From: Novosphingobium piscinae
GTDB taxonomy: Bacteria; Pseudomonadota; Alphaproteobacteria; Sphingomonadales; Sphingomonadaceae
Assembly (NCBI RefSeq): GCF_014230355.1
Contig: NZ_JACLAX010000010.1
Location: forward strand, 1 to 64,000
Reading direction: 5' to 3'
DNA length: 64,000 nucleotides
The stretch's first letter is position 1, and each line of letters starts with the position of its first letter. The notes beneath the pieces were generated by a model. It searched no databases. It was not told where the DNA came from and saw nothing but the letters and a program-made list of their open reading frames with translations. The position numbers and the translations under genes were made by a program. Positions 6,895 through 14,866 of this stretch are shown here, piece after piece.

Positions 6895-9597
6895 TCAGGA
6901 CGCCGAGCCCTGCTCGGTCACGGTTCCGCCCGATACTTGCCAGCGCCGCCAATCATGGCCTGACCAGCGATCGTGCCGGATGCGAAGTTCGCTCTCCAGC
7001 AGCGCCCGGTAGCGGGTCTGGCCGCGAGCGAGGTCAGCCGGGCAGCCATCCTCGGCGATACGGCCGTCCTCGATCACCAGAACGCGCGGAAAGTCCAGCG
7101 TCTCGGCGATGTCGTGCGACACACAGAGCAGGGTCGTCTGGCCCCACCAGCTGCGCGCCGATGCGAGAAGGTGGCGGCGCTGCTCCCGATCCAGCCCGCG
7201 GAACGGCTCGTCCAGCAGGGCCAGCCGCGAGGAGCGCGAGAGCAGCGCCCGGCCCAGCCGAACCCGCTGGCCCTCACCGCCCGATAACAGCGCGCCGCCC
7301 TCGCCCAATGGGCTCTGCAGCCCCTGCGGCAGGCGGGTCGAGACGCCCATCAGACCCGAGGCCTCGACCAGCTCGCGGACCCGCGAGAGGTCCTGCCCGT
7401 CCACCGCATAGGTCAGATTGTCGAGCAGGGTGCGGTTCCACACCTGCACCTGCGGATCGACCCAGGCCGTTTCCAGCCGCAGCGCGGCGAGCCGCTCGGC
7501 GCCGAGCGGCAGGCCATCGACCAGCAGCTCGCCGGAGGCCAGCTGGTGCCAGCCGAGCAGCAGACCAAGCAAGGATGACTTGCCTGCGCCCGAGCGGCCA
7601 ACGATTGCGACATGCTCGCCCGGCGCGATGGTGAGGGTGACATCGCGCAGGATGGCATGGCCGCCGGCCACAACCTGCCCCCCGGTGATCGCGATGCGGG
7701 CCGGTCCTGTCGCGGCAGGCGCGGCCGCTTGCCGCGCGGCGGCCGCGTCCTCGTCGGGCGCGTCGAGCGGTTCGAGCTGCCGCAGCAGCGCATTGCGCAT
7801 CGCCGGATAGCTGCGCGCCAGACCGGCGAGCCGCTGGGCCGCGCCGGGCAGGCGCAGCACCCAGAACACGAGCAGCAGGTCGGTGCCGCGGATGCCGCCT
7901 CTATCGGCAAAGTGCGAGGTCAACAGGGCCGCTGCGAGGCCCAACGTCAACAGCGCCTGCACGCCCTCGCTCACTACCGACCAGCGCGCCAGTCCGCGTG
8001 CGGCGCCGGCCCATTCGACCAGCAGGCTCTCGTGCTGGCGCGCGATCGCGCGCTGGGCGCGGTGCGCGCGGATCGGGGCCAGGCCGAGCAGGGCATCAAG
8101 GAAGAACCCGTGCAGCGCGCCGCCGTGATTGCGCACGGCCAGATCGCGCTCGTTGAGCAGCGGCTGGACCAGCAGCGGCACGGCGCCCGCAACGATCGAC
8201 AGCGCCAGCGCCCAGCCGAGGCTGGCCGGGGCAATCCAGGCGAGCGCGAGCAGGGTGAAGGCCAGATCGCTCACCGCCTGCGCGGCCTGCACCACCAGCG
8301 CGGGCAGGCCGCGCACCAGATGGATCGCGTGGCTGCGGTCAGCCATGTCGGTAATCGGTCGGCTCTGGAAATAGCGGTCGCGCAGGCGCGGCAGCTTGGC
8401 CAGGATCGCACCGCGCAGCCGCGCTTCCAGCCGCCGGCCCTGACCGATCGCCATGGCTGCGAGCCCCAGGTCGAGCAGCCCAGTCATCAGCGCCAGCAGC
8501 AGGATCGCGACCAGCGCCGCGACTCGCTGGAGCGGGAGTTGGAGCTGCTGCGCCACCTCGATCAGGCCGCGGAACACAAGCGCCTGGCCCAGCACCGCCA
8601 GCCCCTGACCCAGCACAGCCAGCACCGGCAGGGCAGGGCGGAAGGCCGGATCGGCGCGGAGCATGGCCCAGACCCGCGCCATCGGCCGTACTGTTGGCTC
8701 GGTCAGTGCCGCGGCGAGTTCGGGAGGAAGCACGGCCTGTGCGGCATCAGCCGCGGCCGCATCGTGCCCGGCGGTCTTGAGCATCACCCCGCCGCGGATG
8801 ACCAGCATCTCGCAGGTGGGATCGGTGTTGGTGATATCCGGCAGGGCCGACCAGTATTCGGGCGGGATGATCGCGAAGATGTGGTGCCCGCTGGCTGTGG
8901 TGTCGCGGAACAGCGCGCGCAGCACCCGCGCGGCCTCGGTGCCGCGCGCCAGCCCGTCGGCGGCGACCAGCGCGCGGCACAGTCGCACCGCCGCATCGAG
9001 CGCGCCGCAGCCAAACCAGCCCGGGTCCGCAGTCGCCTCGGCCAGCAGCGCCGCAGCCGCTGTCTCGTCCAGCCCCAGCGCGGCCATCCGCGCGGCCATC
9101 GGACCGCGGAAATCCTCGCTGTCGCACCAGTCGCGCCAGTCGGGCGCCAGCACCGACTGGCGGTGGGTGAACACGCTCTCCTCGAACTCGCGCTGCGACA
9201 CCCAGCGCCGGCCGACAGCGGGGTCCATGATCTGTAGCCAATTGCCATGGCGCGCCCAGACCACCACAAAATGGGTGGCCGTGTCGGCATGATTAACCAC
9301 CACCACAGCCGGGAAGCGTGGGGCGTCGTCCAGACAGATGAAGTCGCTAGGCACCAGCACCTGCTCGGCGCGGATGCCGAGTTGGCGGGCCACGGCCTCG
9401 ATCGCGTCGATCGAGGTGCCGTCCACATTGGTCTGGCAGGCCTCGCGCAGCCGACCGTAGCTGACGCGCACCCCGTGCCCCTCGAGCAGGCATTTGAGCG
9501 CGGCCGGGCCGCAATCCATCGAGGATGTCTGCACCACCTCGGGGGCGAAGAGCCTGCGCCCCTCGGCCCTGCGCAGCGCCGCCGGCCGCCAGGTCAT
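6895..9597 (-). CDS. Bifunctional C39 peptidase / ABC peptide exporter
   Basis: A 900-residue protein with an intact N-terminal C39 papain-like domain: Cys29 in SSMDCGPAALKCLLEGHGV, His109 in ATHFVVVW and Asp125 in IMDPAVGRRWVS. A long linker (about 145-380) with no assigned function precedes the membrane domain (about 385-640) and the ATPase (Walker A GRSGAGKSSLLG, signature LSGGEGQRVRLGRAL, Walker B LALLDEPFRGLD). At 900 residues it is longer than the usual 700-730, mostly because of the linker. The ATG at 9597 is chosen because the reading frame upstream of it overlaps the HlyD gene and lacks domain character. C39 exporters remove the leader peptide after a Gly-Gly/Gly-Ala type site during export. 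The likely cargo is the 51-aa peptide at 12774. Confidence 0.92.
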   Translation of the reverse strand: MTWRPAALRRAEGRRLFAPEVVQTSSMDCGPAALKCLLEGHGVRVSYGRLREACQTNVDGTSIDAIEAVARQLGIRAEQVLVPSDFICLDDAPRFPAVVVVNHADTATHFVVVWARHGNWLQIMDPAVGRRWVSQREFEESVFTHRQSVLAPDWRDWCDSEDFRGPMAARMAALGLDETAAAALLAEATADPGWFGCGALDAAVRLCRALVAADGLARGTEAARVLRALFRDTTASGHHIFAIIPPEYWSALPDITNTDPTCEMLVIRGGVMLKTAGHDAAAADAAQAVLPPELAAALTEPTVRPMARVWAMLRADPAFRPALPVLAVLGQGLAVLGQALVFRGLIEVAQQLQLPLQRVAALVAILLLALMTGLLDLGLAAMAIGQGRRLEARLRGAILAKLPRLRDRYFQSRPITDMADRSHAIHLVRGLPALVVQAAQAVSDLAFTLLALAWIAPASLGWALALSIVAGAVPLLVQPLLNERDLAVRNHGGALHGFFLDALLGLAPIRAHRAQRAIARQHESLLVEWAGAARGLARWSVVSEGVQALLTLGLAAALLTSHFADRGGIRGTDLLLVFWVLRLPGAAQRLAGLARSYPAMRNALLRQLEPLDAPDEDAAAARQAAAPAATGPARIAITGGQVVAGGHAILRDVTLTIAPGEHVAIVGRSGAGKSSLLGLLLGWHQLASGELLVDGLPLGAERLAALRLETAWVDPQVQVWNRTLLDNLTYAVDGQDLSRVRELVEASGLMGVSTRLPQGLQSPLGEGGALLSGGEGQRVRLGRALLSRSSRLALLDEPFRGLDREQRRHLLASARSWWGQTTLLCVSHDIAETLDFPRVLVIEDGRIAEDGCPADLARGQTRYRALLESELRIRHDRWSGHDWRRWQVSGGTVTEQGSAS

Positions 9598-9607
9598 CCC
9601 TGCTGTC

Positions 9608-10756
9608 TCATGCCAGCGCCTGCCCCAGCGTGCGCAGCACCAGCGCAGCGGGCGAGACCGTCTCGACCAGCACATCGACCTGGCCTTCCATCCCGTGCCG
9701 CAGGGGCAGTTCGCCCAGGCCGGCCGGCGGCAACCGCAGTTCGACGCGGAGCAGATCGCCGTTGGGCTCGGCGCCGACCCGCTCGACCCGTGCCGGGAAG
9801 TCGCCGAATTCGGTCCAGGCAAAGCCAGTCAGCCGCAGTCGCGCGGGTTGCCCCTCGGTCAGGCGTCCAAGTCCACGGGCGGCGTTGAACTCGGCGACGA
9901 TCCGCAGCGCGCCGCCGGGCACGATCGTGGCAAGCCGGGTGCCGGCCCCGAGTACGTCGCCCAATCGCAGCGCTGATACATCGCCGATCACCCCGTCGAC
10001 CGGGGCCCGAATGCGGCGGGCGTCGAGCTCGCGGCGTAGCTGCTCGACCATGGCCGAGGCGGCGTTCCACTCGCTGGTCAGTGCGGCGAGCTGAGCCTCG
10101 GCATCGGCCGCGGCGGCGGCACGGCCCGCGGCGGTGCCATGCACCTCGCCGGCCACGCGCGTTTCGGCCATCACCGAGGCTTCGCGTGCTGCGGCCGCCT
10201 TGCTCGCCTCCATACTGGAGCGCGCGGCGTCGATGGGGGAGACTCCGCCCGCCGCTGCATCGCGGTCGAGGCGCCGGGCCAGATCGCCGGTGAAAGCCGC
10301 ATCGGCCTGCGCCGCGCGGCTCTGCGCGCGGGCCATGGCCACCGCTGCCGCGGCCGAGCGGGCGGCATAGCCCTGCGCTGCCTGGCTGGTGGACAGCACC
10401 TGTTTCACCGCCGCGATCCGCGCCGGATAGCCGGCCAGCCGCGCCTCGGCCTCGGCGAGCCGGAGCTTCTGCGGTTCAGCATCCAGTTCGGCCAGCACCT
10501 CACCGGCACGGACCCGGCGGCCGATGTAGAGCCCGGAAGCCACCAGCCGTCCGCCATGTTCGGCCGCCAGGGTGCGCGATGCGGCGGTCACCTCGATCCG
10601 CGCCTGACGGGATACTTCGTAGAGATTGATCCGGCCGAGGAAAAACCAGCCGGCCCAGGCGAGGAAGAGGGCCATGGCCGCCAGCAGGAGCACCCGGGCA
10701 CCCCGGCCGCGCTCAGTCTCCAGCGCGCGCGCGGTCCGCGAAAACGATACTGCCAT
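9608..10756 (-). CDS. HlyD-family periplasmic adaptor (membrane fusion protein)
   Basis: A 382-residue protein with a short cytoplasmic N-terminus, one membrane segment (about 24-44, VLLLAAMALFLAWAGWFFLG), a biotinyl-lipoyl-like half (GGRLVASGLYIGRRVRAGEV), a long Ala-rich coiled coil (about 100-250), the second lipoyl half (IRAPVDGVIGDVSALRLGDV) and a beta-barrel end. It links the inner-membrane ABC exporter to a TolC-type channel, completing a type I-like route. First gene of the HlyD - C39-ABC - ABC operon; its promoter element is at 10789-10814. Confidence 0.92.
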   Translation of the reverse strand: MAVSFSRTARALETERGRGARVLLLAAMALFLAWAGWFFLGRINLYEVSRQARIEVTAASRTLAAEHGGRLVASGLYIGRRVRAGEVLAELDAEPQKLRLAEAEARLAGYPARIAAVKQVLSTSQAAQGYAARSAAAAVAMARAQSRAAQADAAFTGDLARRLDRDAAAGGVSPIDAARSSMEASKAAAAREASVMAETRVAGEVHGTAAGRAAAAADAEAQLAALTSEWNAASAMVEQLRRELDARRIRAPVDGVIGDVSALRLGDVLGAGTRLATIVPGGALRIVAEFNAARGLGRLTEGQPARLRLTGFAWTEFGDFPARVERVGAEPNGDLLRVELRLPPAGLGELPLRHGMEGQVDVLVETVSPAALVLRTLGQALA

Positions 10757-10788
10757 GAGTGTCCCCGAATTGATCGCGCGGAGGTGTC

Positions 10789-10814
10789 AACGGAGCCGGG
10801 GCGCCGTTTATTCC
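10789..10814 (-). promoter_or_regulatory. Predicted ECF promoter of the HlyD/ABC export operon
   Basis: Read on the minus strand: GGAATAA (10814-10808), 15 nt, then CGTT (10792-10789), 33 nt before the HlyD start codon. It matches the elements at 3446-3471 and 3518-3543. Predicted from sequence only. Confidence 0.55.
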
Positions 10815-10839
10815 GCGGTTATTTTATTTTTGCGCTGCC

Positions 10840-10865
10840 GGAATAAGCCCGCGTCGGTGGCCGTT
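10840..10865 (+). promoter_or_regulatory. Predicted ECF promoter of the 621-aa enzyme / precursor / TolC operon
   Basis: GGAATAA (10840-10846), 15 nt, then CGTT (10862-10865), 25 nt before the ATG at 10890. It is back to back with the HlyD-operon element, repeating the arrangement found between the sigma factor and the methyltransferase. Predicted from sequence only. Confidence 0.55.
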
Positions 10866-10889
10866 GTGGCCTGCATTGGATTGCAGGAG

Positions 10890-12755
10890 ATGCCGGCGGT
10901 GACGGTGGTGACGCGGATCGAGGCAGAGACGGAGGGGCAGGATATCCTGTCGCTGTCTCCGCGCGCCGTGCTCGTGCTGCCGCAGGCCCGCGCCGCGCTG
11001 CTCCAGCACACCCACGATGCCGGGGGGGCACCGCTGCTCACCCTGTTCATCCGCGATCAGGAAATCAGCTGGGACGATCCTCGCCACTTCGCGCTGGCCG
11101 AGGCATTGACCGCCGGCCTGCCGCTCGCCGCGGGCGAACTGGCGACGCGGAGCGGGCTCGACTGGGCTGAGGCCAGGCCGATGCTGGCCGATCTGCTCCA
11201 GGCCGGCATTCTGGTCCGCGCCGACGCCTGCCCGGTCGCCGCCGAGCGGCACCACAACCAGCCGATGCCCTCGCCGCTGCCGCCGGCCCCGCTGGACCGG
11301 GCGCGCAGCTGGATGGACGCGGAATCGCTGATGCGCGAGCTGACAGGCTCGGAGATCGATCTCGCCTGGCTGGAAACGGTCGTCCCGGTGTTCCGCACCG
11401 CTCACCTGTTTCTCGATCGTGACGGGCGCCATGTGGGCGAGGCCAATGCCTTTCCCGCCGCGGCGCGCACCGAGGTGCCCACCGAATGGCGCGGTTGCCC
11501 CTATCCGGGCAACCGCTACCAGCCCGACAAGCCGATGAACATGACCGCGCTGAAGGCGATGCGCGCGCAATGGCGGCAGATGATGGGGCTGCTCGGCCCG
11601 ATCCGCGAAGCCTACCTCCGACGCTTCCCCGAAGCGCGGCAGGGCTGGACCGTCGCCCATGTCGAGCGGCTGACCGTCTGCGTGCTGGCGCTGCCCAGCT
11701 ATCTGATGCTGCGCTTCGACCGGCCGACCGCCAACGGCGATCTCCATCCGGCGCTATCCAATCTGTTCCGGGTGACCGACGGGCTGCGCATGACCATGCA
11801 CCATATGCTGTTCGTGCCGCTGTTCGAACCGATGCACGCGCCCGATGCCCCGGTCACGCCCGAGCACATCCTGGCCTATGCCGAGCGCAATTTCCTGTTC
11901 CATTCGGAACACGGGGTCTGCGCGGGTCCGCGCTTCATGATCGAGGATTTCCTCGCCGTGCTGCTGGACGGCGCCGCGCCGCGCAGCGGGTTCGACGCCA
12001 TGATCGATCCCGAGCTGGCCGCCGCGCTGGATCTGCTGGAGCCAGCGCTCGACTATGGCCTGCTGGGCTTGCAGACCTTCGGCACGGTCTTCACGCTGTG
12101 GCCGGCCATGGCGCGCTGCTATGCCCGTCTGCATGAAGTTCTGGCCGGGGGCACCCGGCCGGTTGCCGCGGCGATGGCCGAGCGGTTCGTCGGACACTTT
12201 GACGCGCTTAGCCACCGCTCCTTTTTGGCCAGCGAAGACTGGCGGACGCACCGTGAGGCGGTTTACGATGACATGTTCGCCGCCTGCGCTCGCGGCGTGG
12301 CGGGTGACTGGCCCGAGCTTCCCCTGTCCCTGCAGATCGGCGGTGCCGGGGCGATCGACCCGGCGGCCCAGCTGGCGCTGGCCGCGGCCGCGGCAGAGCA
12401 CTTCGGAGCAGACAGCGGCGCGCTGGCGGCGGAGTTCGCTGGCATCGTCGGCGATTTCCTGGGCCGGGCGCAGCGTATCCTCGGGCTGGCGGAAACGATC
12501 CAGACCCGGCTTGGCCGCTTGCTCCATCGTCCCGCGCCGGGAAGGGCGCTGAGCCTGCAGGACCTCAATCGCTATCACGTGCTGATGGGCGCCGACCAAC
12601 GCTCGGTCCCCTTCCTGCCCGACGAACTCCACCAGCTGCTCGGCCTGACCATCGCGGTCGACGCCCGCAGCATCCGGATCGCTCGGAAGCCTGCTTCCGC
12701 TCTCCCCCATTCGCCGACCCCTGTTTCGGCGGATATCCGTGCCCAGGCACGTTAA
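10890..12755 (+). CDS. Unrecognised 621-aa protein of the peptide island (candidate tailoring enzyme)
   Basis: I do not recognise this family. The first 120 residues hold a winged-helix/PqqD-like region (FIRDQEISWDD...MLADLLQAGILVRAD) comparable in layout to the N-terminus of the island methyltransferase. The remaining 500 residues look all-helical, with a conserved-looking centre rich in potential metal or haem ligands: WRGCPYPGNRYQPDKPMNM, VTDGLRMTMHHMLFVPLF, FLFHSEHGVCAGPRFM. There is no signal peptide and no radical-SAM CxxxCxxC, YcaO, lanthionine-synthetase or ATP-grasp motif. ATG 10890 abuts AGGAG; GTG at 10899 has better spacing. The frame upstream to 10626 is rejected because it would run through the promoter and antisense to HlyD. 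It lies 18 nt before the precursor gene, so it probably modifies that peptide. Confidence 0.7.
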   Translation: MPAVTVVTRIEAETEGQDILSLSPRAVLVLPQARAALLQHTHDAGGAPLLTLFIRDQEISWDDPRHFALAEALTAGLPLAAGELATRSGLDWAEARPMLADLLQAGILVRADACPVAAERHHNQPMPSPLPPAPLDRARSWMDAESLMRELTGSEIDLAWLETVVPVFRTAHLFLDRDGRHVGEANAFPAAARTEVPTEWRGCPYPGNRYQPDKPMNMTALKAMRAQWRQMMGLLGPIREAYLRRFPEARQGWTVAHVERLTVCVLALPSYLMLRFDRPTANGDLHPALSNLFRVTDGLRMTMHHMLFVPLFEPMHAPDAPVTPEHILAYAERNFLFHSEHGVCAGPRFMIEDFLAVLLDGAAPRSGFDAMIDPELAAALDLLEPALDYGLLGLQTFGTVFTLWPAMARCYARLHEVLAGGTRPVAAAMAERFVGHFDALSHRSFLASEDWRTHREAVYDDMFAACARGVAGDWPELPLSLQIGGAGAIDPAAQLALAAAAAEHFGADSGALAAEFAGIVGDFLGRAQRILGLAETIQTRLGRLLHRPAPGRALSLQDLNRYHVLMGADQRSVPFLPDELHQLLGLTIAVDARSIRIARKPASALPHSPTPVSADIRAQAR

Positions 12756-12773
12756 CGACAGAAGGAATGCCTC

Positions 12774-12929
12774 ATGAAGATCAAGACCAACCTGCGCGCC
12801 GGTTCGGGCTCCAGCAGCACCTCGGTGGACAGCAGCACGAGCACCGTCGACGTTTCGGGCCAGAAGCAGAACCAGAACGGCAAGACCAAGACGACCGTCG
12901 TCTACTACTCGCGCTGCGCGGGTCTCTGA
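12774..12929 (+). CDS. Candidate RiPP precursor peptide, 51 aa, Ser/Thr-rich
   Basis: A short gene with a good ribosome site (AGAAGGA, 7 nt before ATG). The peptide begins MKIKTNLRAGSGSSSTSVDS, continues with a Ser/Thr/Val stretch and a Gln/Asn/Lys segment (GQKQNQNGKTKT), and ends TTVVYYSRCAGL. It has no membrane segment. The only Gly sites near the N-terminus are LRAG and AGSG (residues 7-12); cutting after Ala-Gly with Leu at -4 would leave a very short 10-residue leader, so the true leader/core border is uncertain. It lies between a putative tailoring enzyme and TolC in an operon with its own exporter. The lone Cys, the Tyr pair and the many Ser/Thr are possible modification sites. Too short for most gene callers. 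Confidence 0.75.
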   Translation: MKIKTNLRAGSGSSSTSVDSSTSTVDVSGQKQNQNGKTKTTVVYYSRCAGL

Positions 12930-12938
12930 TCCTGTCGG

Positions 12939-12979
12939 AAGGGCGGCCGGTCTGGTTCGTTCCGGTCGGCCGACCTTTC
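12939..12979 (+). terminator. Stem-loop between precursor and TolC genes (attenuator-like)
   Basis: An imperfect inverted repeat of about 16 bases per arm (AAGGGCGGCCGG... against CCGGTCGGCCGACCTT) with a short loop, directly after the precursor stop codon. It is followed by only a short T run. Precursor genes often carry such a structure so that the peptide mRNA is made in excess of downstream genes. Function inferred. Confidence 0.45.
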
Positions 12980-12984
12980 ACAGC

Positions 12985-14394
12985 ATGCTGGCACGGACCG
13001 CTCACCCGGCAAGGTACTTGGGGCTGGCAATCGCCGGTCTCTTGTCCGTGTCAGCAGCCAGTCCCGTTCTTGCCACGAGTGCCGGTCCGGCGCCGGTTGC
13101 CGATGCGGGGCAGGCCCTGCCTGCACCATCTGCTCCCGTCGACCGGATCCTGCCCGCGGCGGGAACGGGCTGGTGGTCGATCTACGGGGATCCCGGGCTC
13201 GATGCCGTTATGGCGCGGCTGCACACCGCCAATCCGACCATCGCCCAGGCCGCCGCGCGGCTGGCCATGGCCCGGGCCGATGCCCGGATGACCGCCGCCG
13301 CCGGCCGGCCCACGCTGGGACTCGATGCCTCGGCCGCCCATGCCTCCGGCCCGCTGGTCAATGCAGCCGGCCAGAGCGGCGATCTCTTCACCGCCCGGGC
13401 CATGGCTTCGTGGGAGCTTGACCTTCTCGGCCGGCTGTCGGACGAGAGGAAGGCCGCGCGGCAAGATGTCCGCGCCGCCGAGGCCGCGCTGGCCGATGCC
13501 ACCCTGCTGATCGAAGCCGCGGCCGCCCGCGCGTGGTTTGCCCGCAAGAGCGCGGCCCTGGCGGCCGAGGATGCCGGGCAGGCGGCGCGCGCGCGGCAGG
13601 ATGTGGCCCACATTGCCGAGCAGCGGCAAGGCCTCGGCCTGATTGGCCTGACCGAGGTCGAGGCCGCGCGCCAGCAATGGCAACAGGCCGCAGCGCGGAC
13701 CCGGGCGCTCCAATTCGCCCGCGACAATGCCACCCGCCAGCTTGTCTTCCTGCTCGGCAGCGAAACAGCAGATCCGGCATGGTCTGCCGACACCGCGGGC
13801 TTACCCGAAATGCCGCCTATTCCTGCCGGCCTGCCGGCCGATCTGCTGGACCGGCGGCCCGACCTGCGCGCGGCACAGGCGCGGGTGGCGGCAGCCGACG
13901 CCCGGCTGTCGGCCGTGCACAAGGGCTGGCTGCCGCCAATCGCGCTTACCGCCGTACAGGGCCAGGCCTCGACCAGCCTGGGCCAGCTGTTCGCCTCGGC
14001 AAGCGGTGTGCTCGGGCTTGGCGCGGTACTGGCCCTGCCAATCTTCGACGGCGGGCGCCAGCGGGCCCGCGTAGGTCATGGCAAGGCGGAAAAAGGCCTT
14101 GTGGAGGCTGAATACCGTGAGCGTGTCGCCGGGGCCCTGCGCGACGTCTATGACGATCTCCAGGCCGCGCAGATGTGGCGCGCGGAGCTGGTGGACGCCC
14201 GCCAGCGGGCCGGGGCAGGCGCTACCCTGCTGGCCGCAGCAGAAGTCCGGGCGGCGAATGGAACGATCGCTTATGTGCAACTGCTCGACGCCCGGGCGGT
14301 GGCGTTCGATCGGCGGATCGCGGCCAGCCTGATTCAAGGCGAGAGCCTGATCCGGCTGGTCACGCTTCAGGCCGCGATTGGTGGCGGCTGGTAG
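12985..14394 (+). CDS. TolC/NodT-type outer-membrane efflux channel
   Basis: A 469-residue protein with an N-terminal signal peptide (LGLAIAGLLSVSAASPVLA) but no lipobox Cys, followed by two outer-membrane-efflux-protein repeats. Recognisable signatures are WWSIYGDPGLDAVMARLHTANP, the conserved LLDRRPDLRAAQARVAAADARL at the start of the second repeat, and the late LPIFDGGRQRARV. It is 55 nt after the precursor gene in the same operon and completes the ABC-HlyD-TolC path across both membranes. Confidence 0.92.
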   Translation: MLARTAHPARYLGLAIAGLLSVSAASPVLATSAGPAPVADAGQALPAPSAPVDRILPAAGTGWWSIYGDPGLDAVMARLHTANPTIAQAAARLAMARADARMTAAAGRPTLGLDASAAHASGPLVNAAGQSGDLFTARAMASWELDLLGRLSDERKAARQDVRAAEAALADATLLIEAAAARAWFARKSAALAAEDAGQAARARQDVAHIAEQRQGLGLIGLTEVEAARQQWQQAAARTRALQFARDNATRQLVFLLGSETADPAWSADTAGLPEMPPIPAGLPADLLDRRPDLRAAQARVAAADARLSAVHKGWLPPIALTAVQGQASTSLGQLFASASGVLGLGAVLALPIFDGGRQRARVGHGKAEKGLVEAEYRERVAGALRDVYDDLQAAQMWRAELVDARQRAGAGATLLAAAEVRAANGTIAYVQLLDARAVAFDRRIAASLIQGESLIRLVTLQAAIGGGW

Positions 14395-14866
14395 CGACCC
14401 GCAGACGGTCTGTTGTATTCGTTCCGGCTCGATGTGCTCGCCCGGCGAGCAAGGCGTGGCGCTGGCCCAGCTTACGAGAAGGGACGGTTGCACCAACCCT
14501 TTGCAAGGACTGGCGGGTCTGGTGAATGGTCGGTTGTTTCCCAAGCCCATGTCGAGGCCAAATCGACGTCGGCTATCTCGGCGCGGTCGGCTCTGGCGCT
14601 TAGGCTCATGCCAGCGACAAGTTTCGGCGTGAGCGAACACACAAGCGCCTGCTGCTGTAAGACTTAATCTGATCATCTTCAGACTTCGATGGAAAGGCTG
14701 GTACGCCGTCCAGTGCGGGCCCCCGCAACCAAAAAGACCTCAACACAAACACACCGCTTCAACCAGCCATTGCCCGCGGGCGAGGCGGGCCGTGATCTGC
14801 CGCTCATCGCGCACAAGCGGCGCGCCAGCACCGCTTCGTCGTCGACCCCGCGCGATTGCTCCGCGA
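14395..14866. other. Intergenic stretch holding the right island border
   Basis: About 470 bases with no convincing gene. Short open frames exist on both strands but lack ribosome sites and domain character. The only notable element is the 14-bp copy of the tRNA-fMet 3' end at 14719-14732. Confidence 0.6.
14719..14732 (+). repeat. tRNA-fMet 3'-end direct repeat, right copy (candidate attachment site)
   Basis: GCCCCCGCAACCAA, identical to 114-127. No cloverleaf can be formed around it, so it is a fragment rather than a second tRNA. It lies 325 bp after the last island gene (TolC). Confidence 0.5.

Noticed and set aside
7612..9237. 541-codon plus-strand frame opposite the C39-ABC gene
   Set aside because: Antisense frame in GC-rich DNA; composition is Arg/Gln/Gly-rich with no motifs, while the minus strand has all peptidase and ABC motifs.
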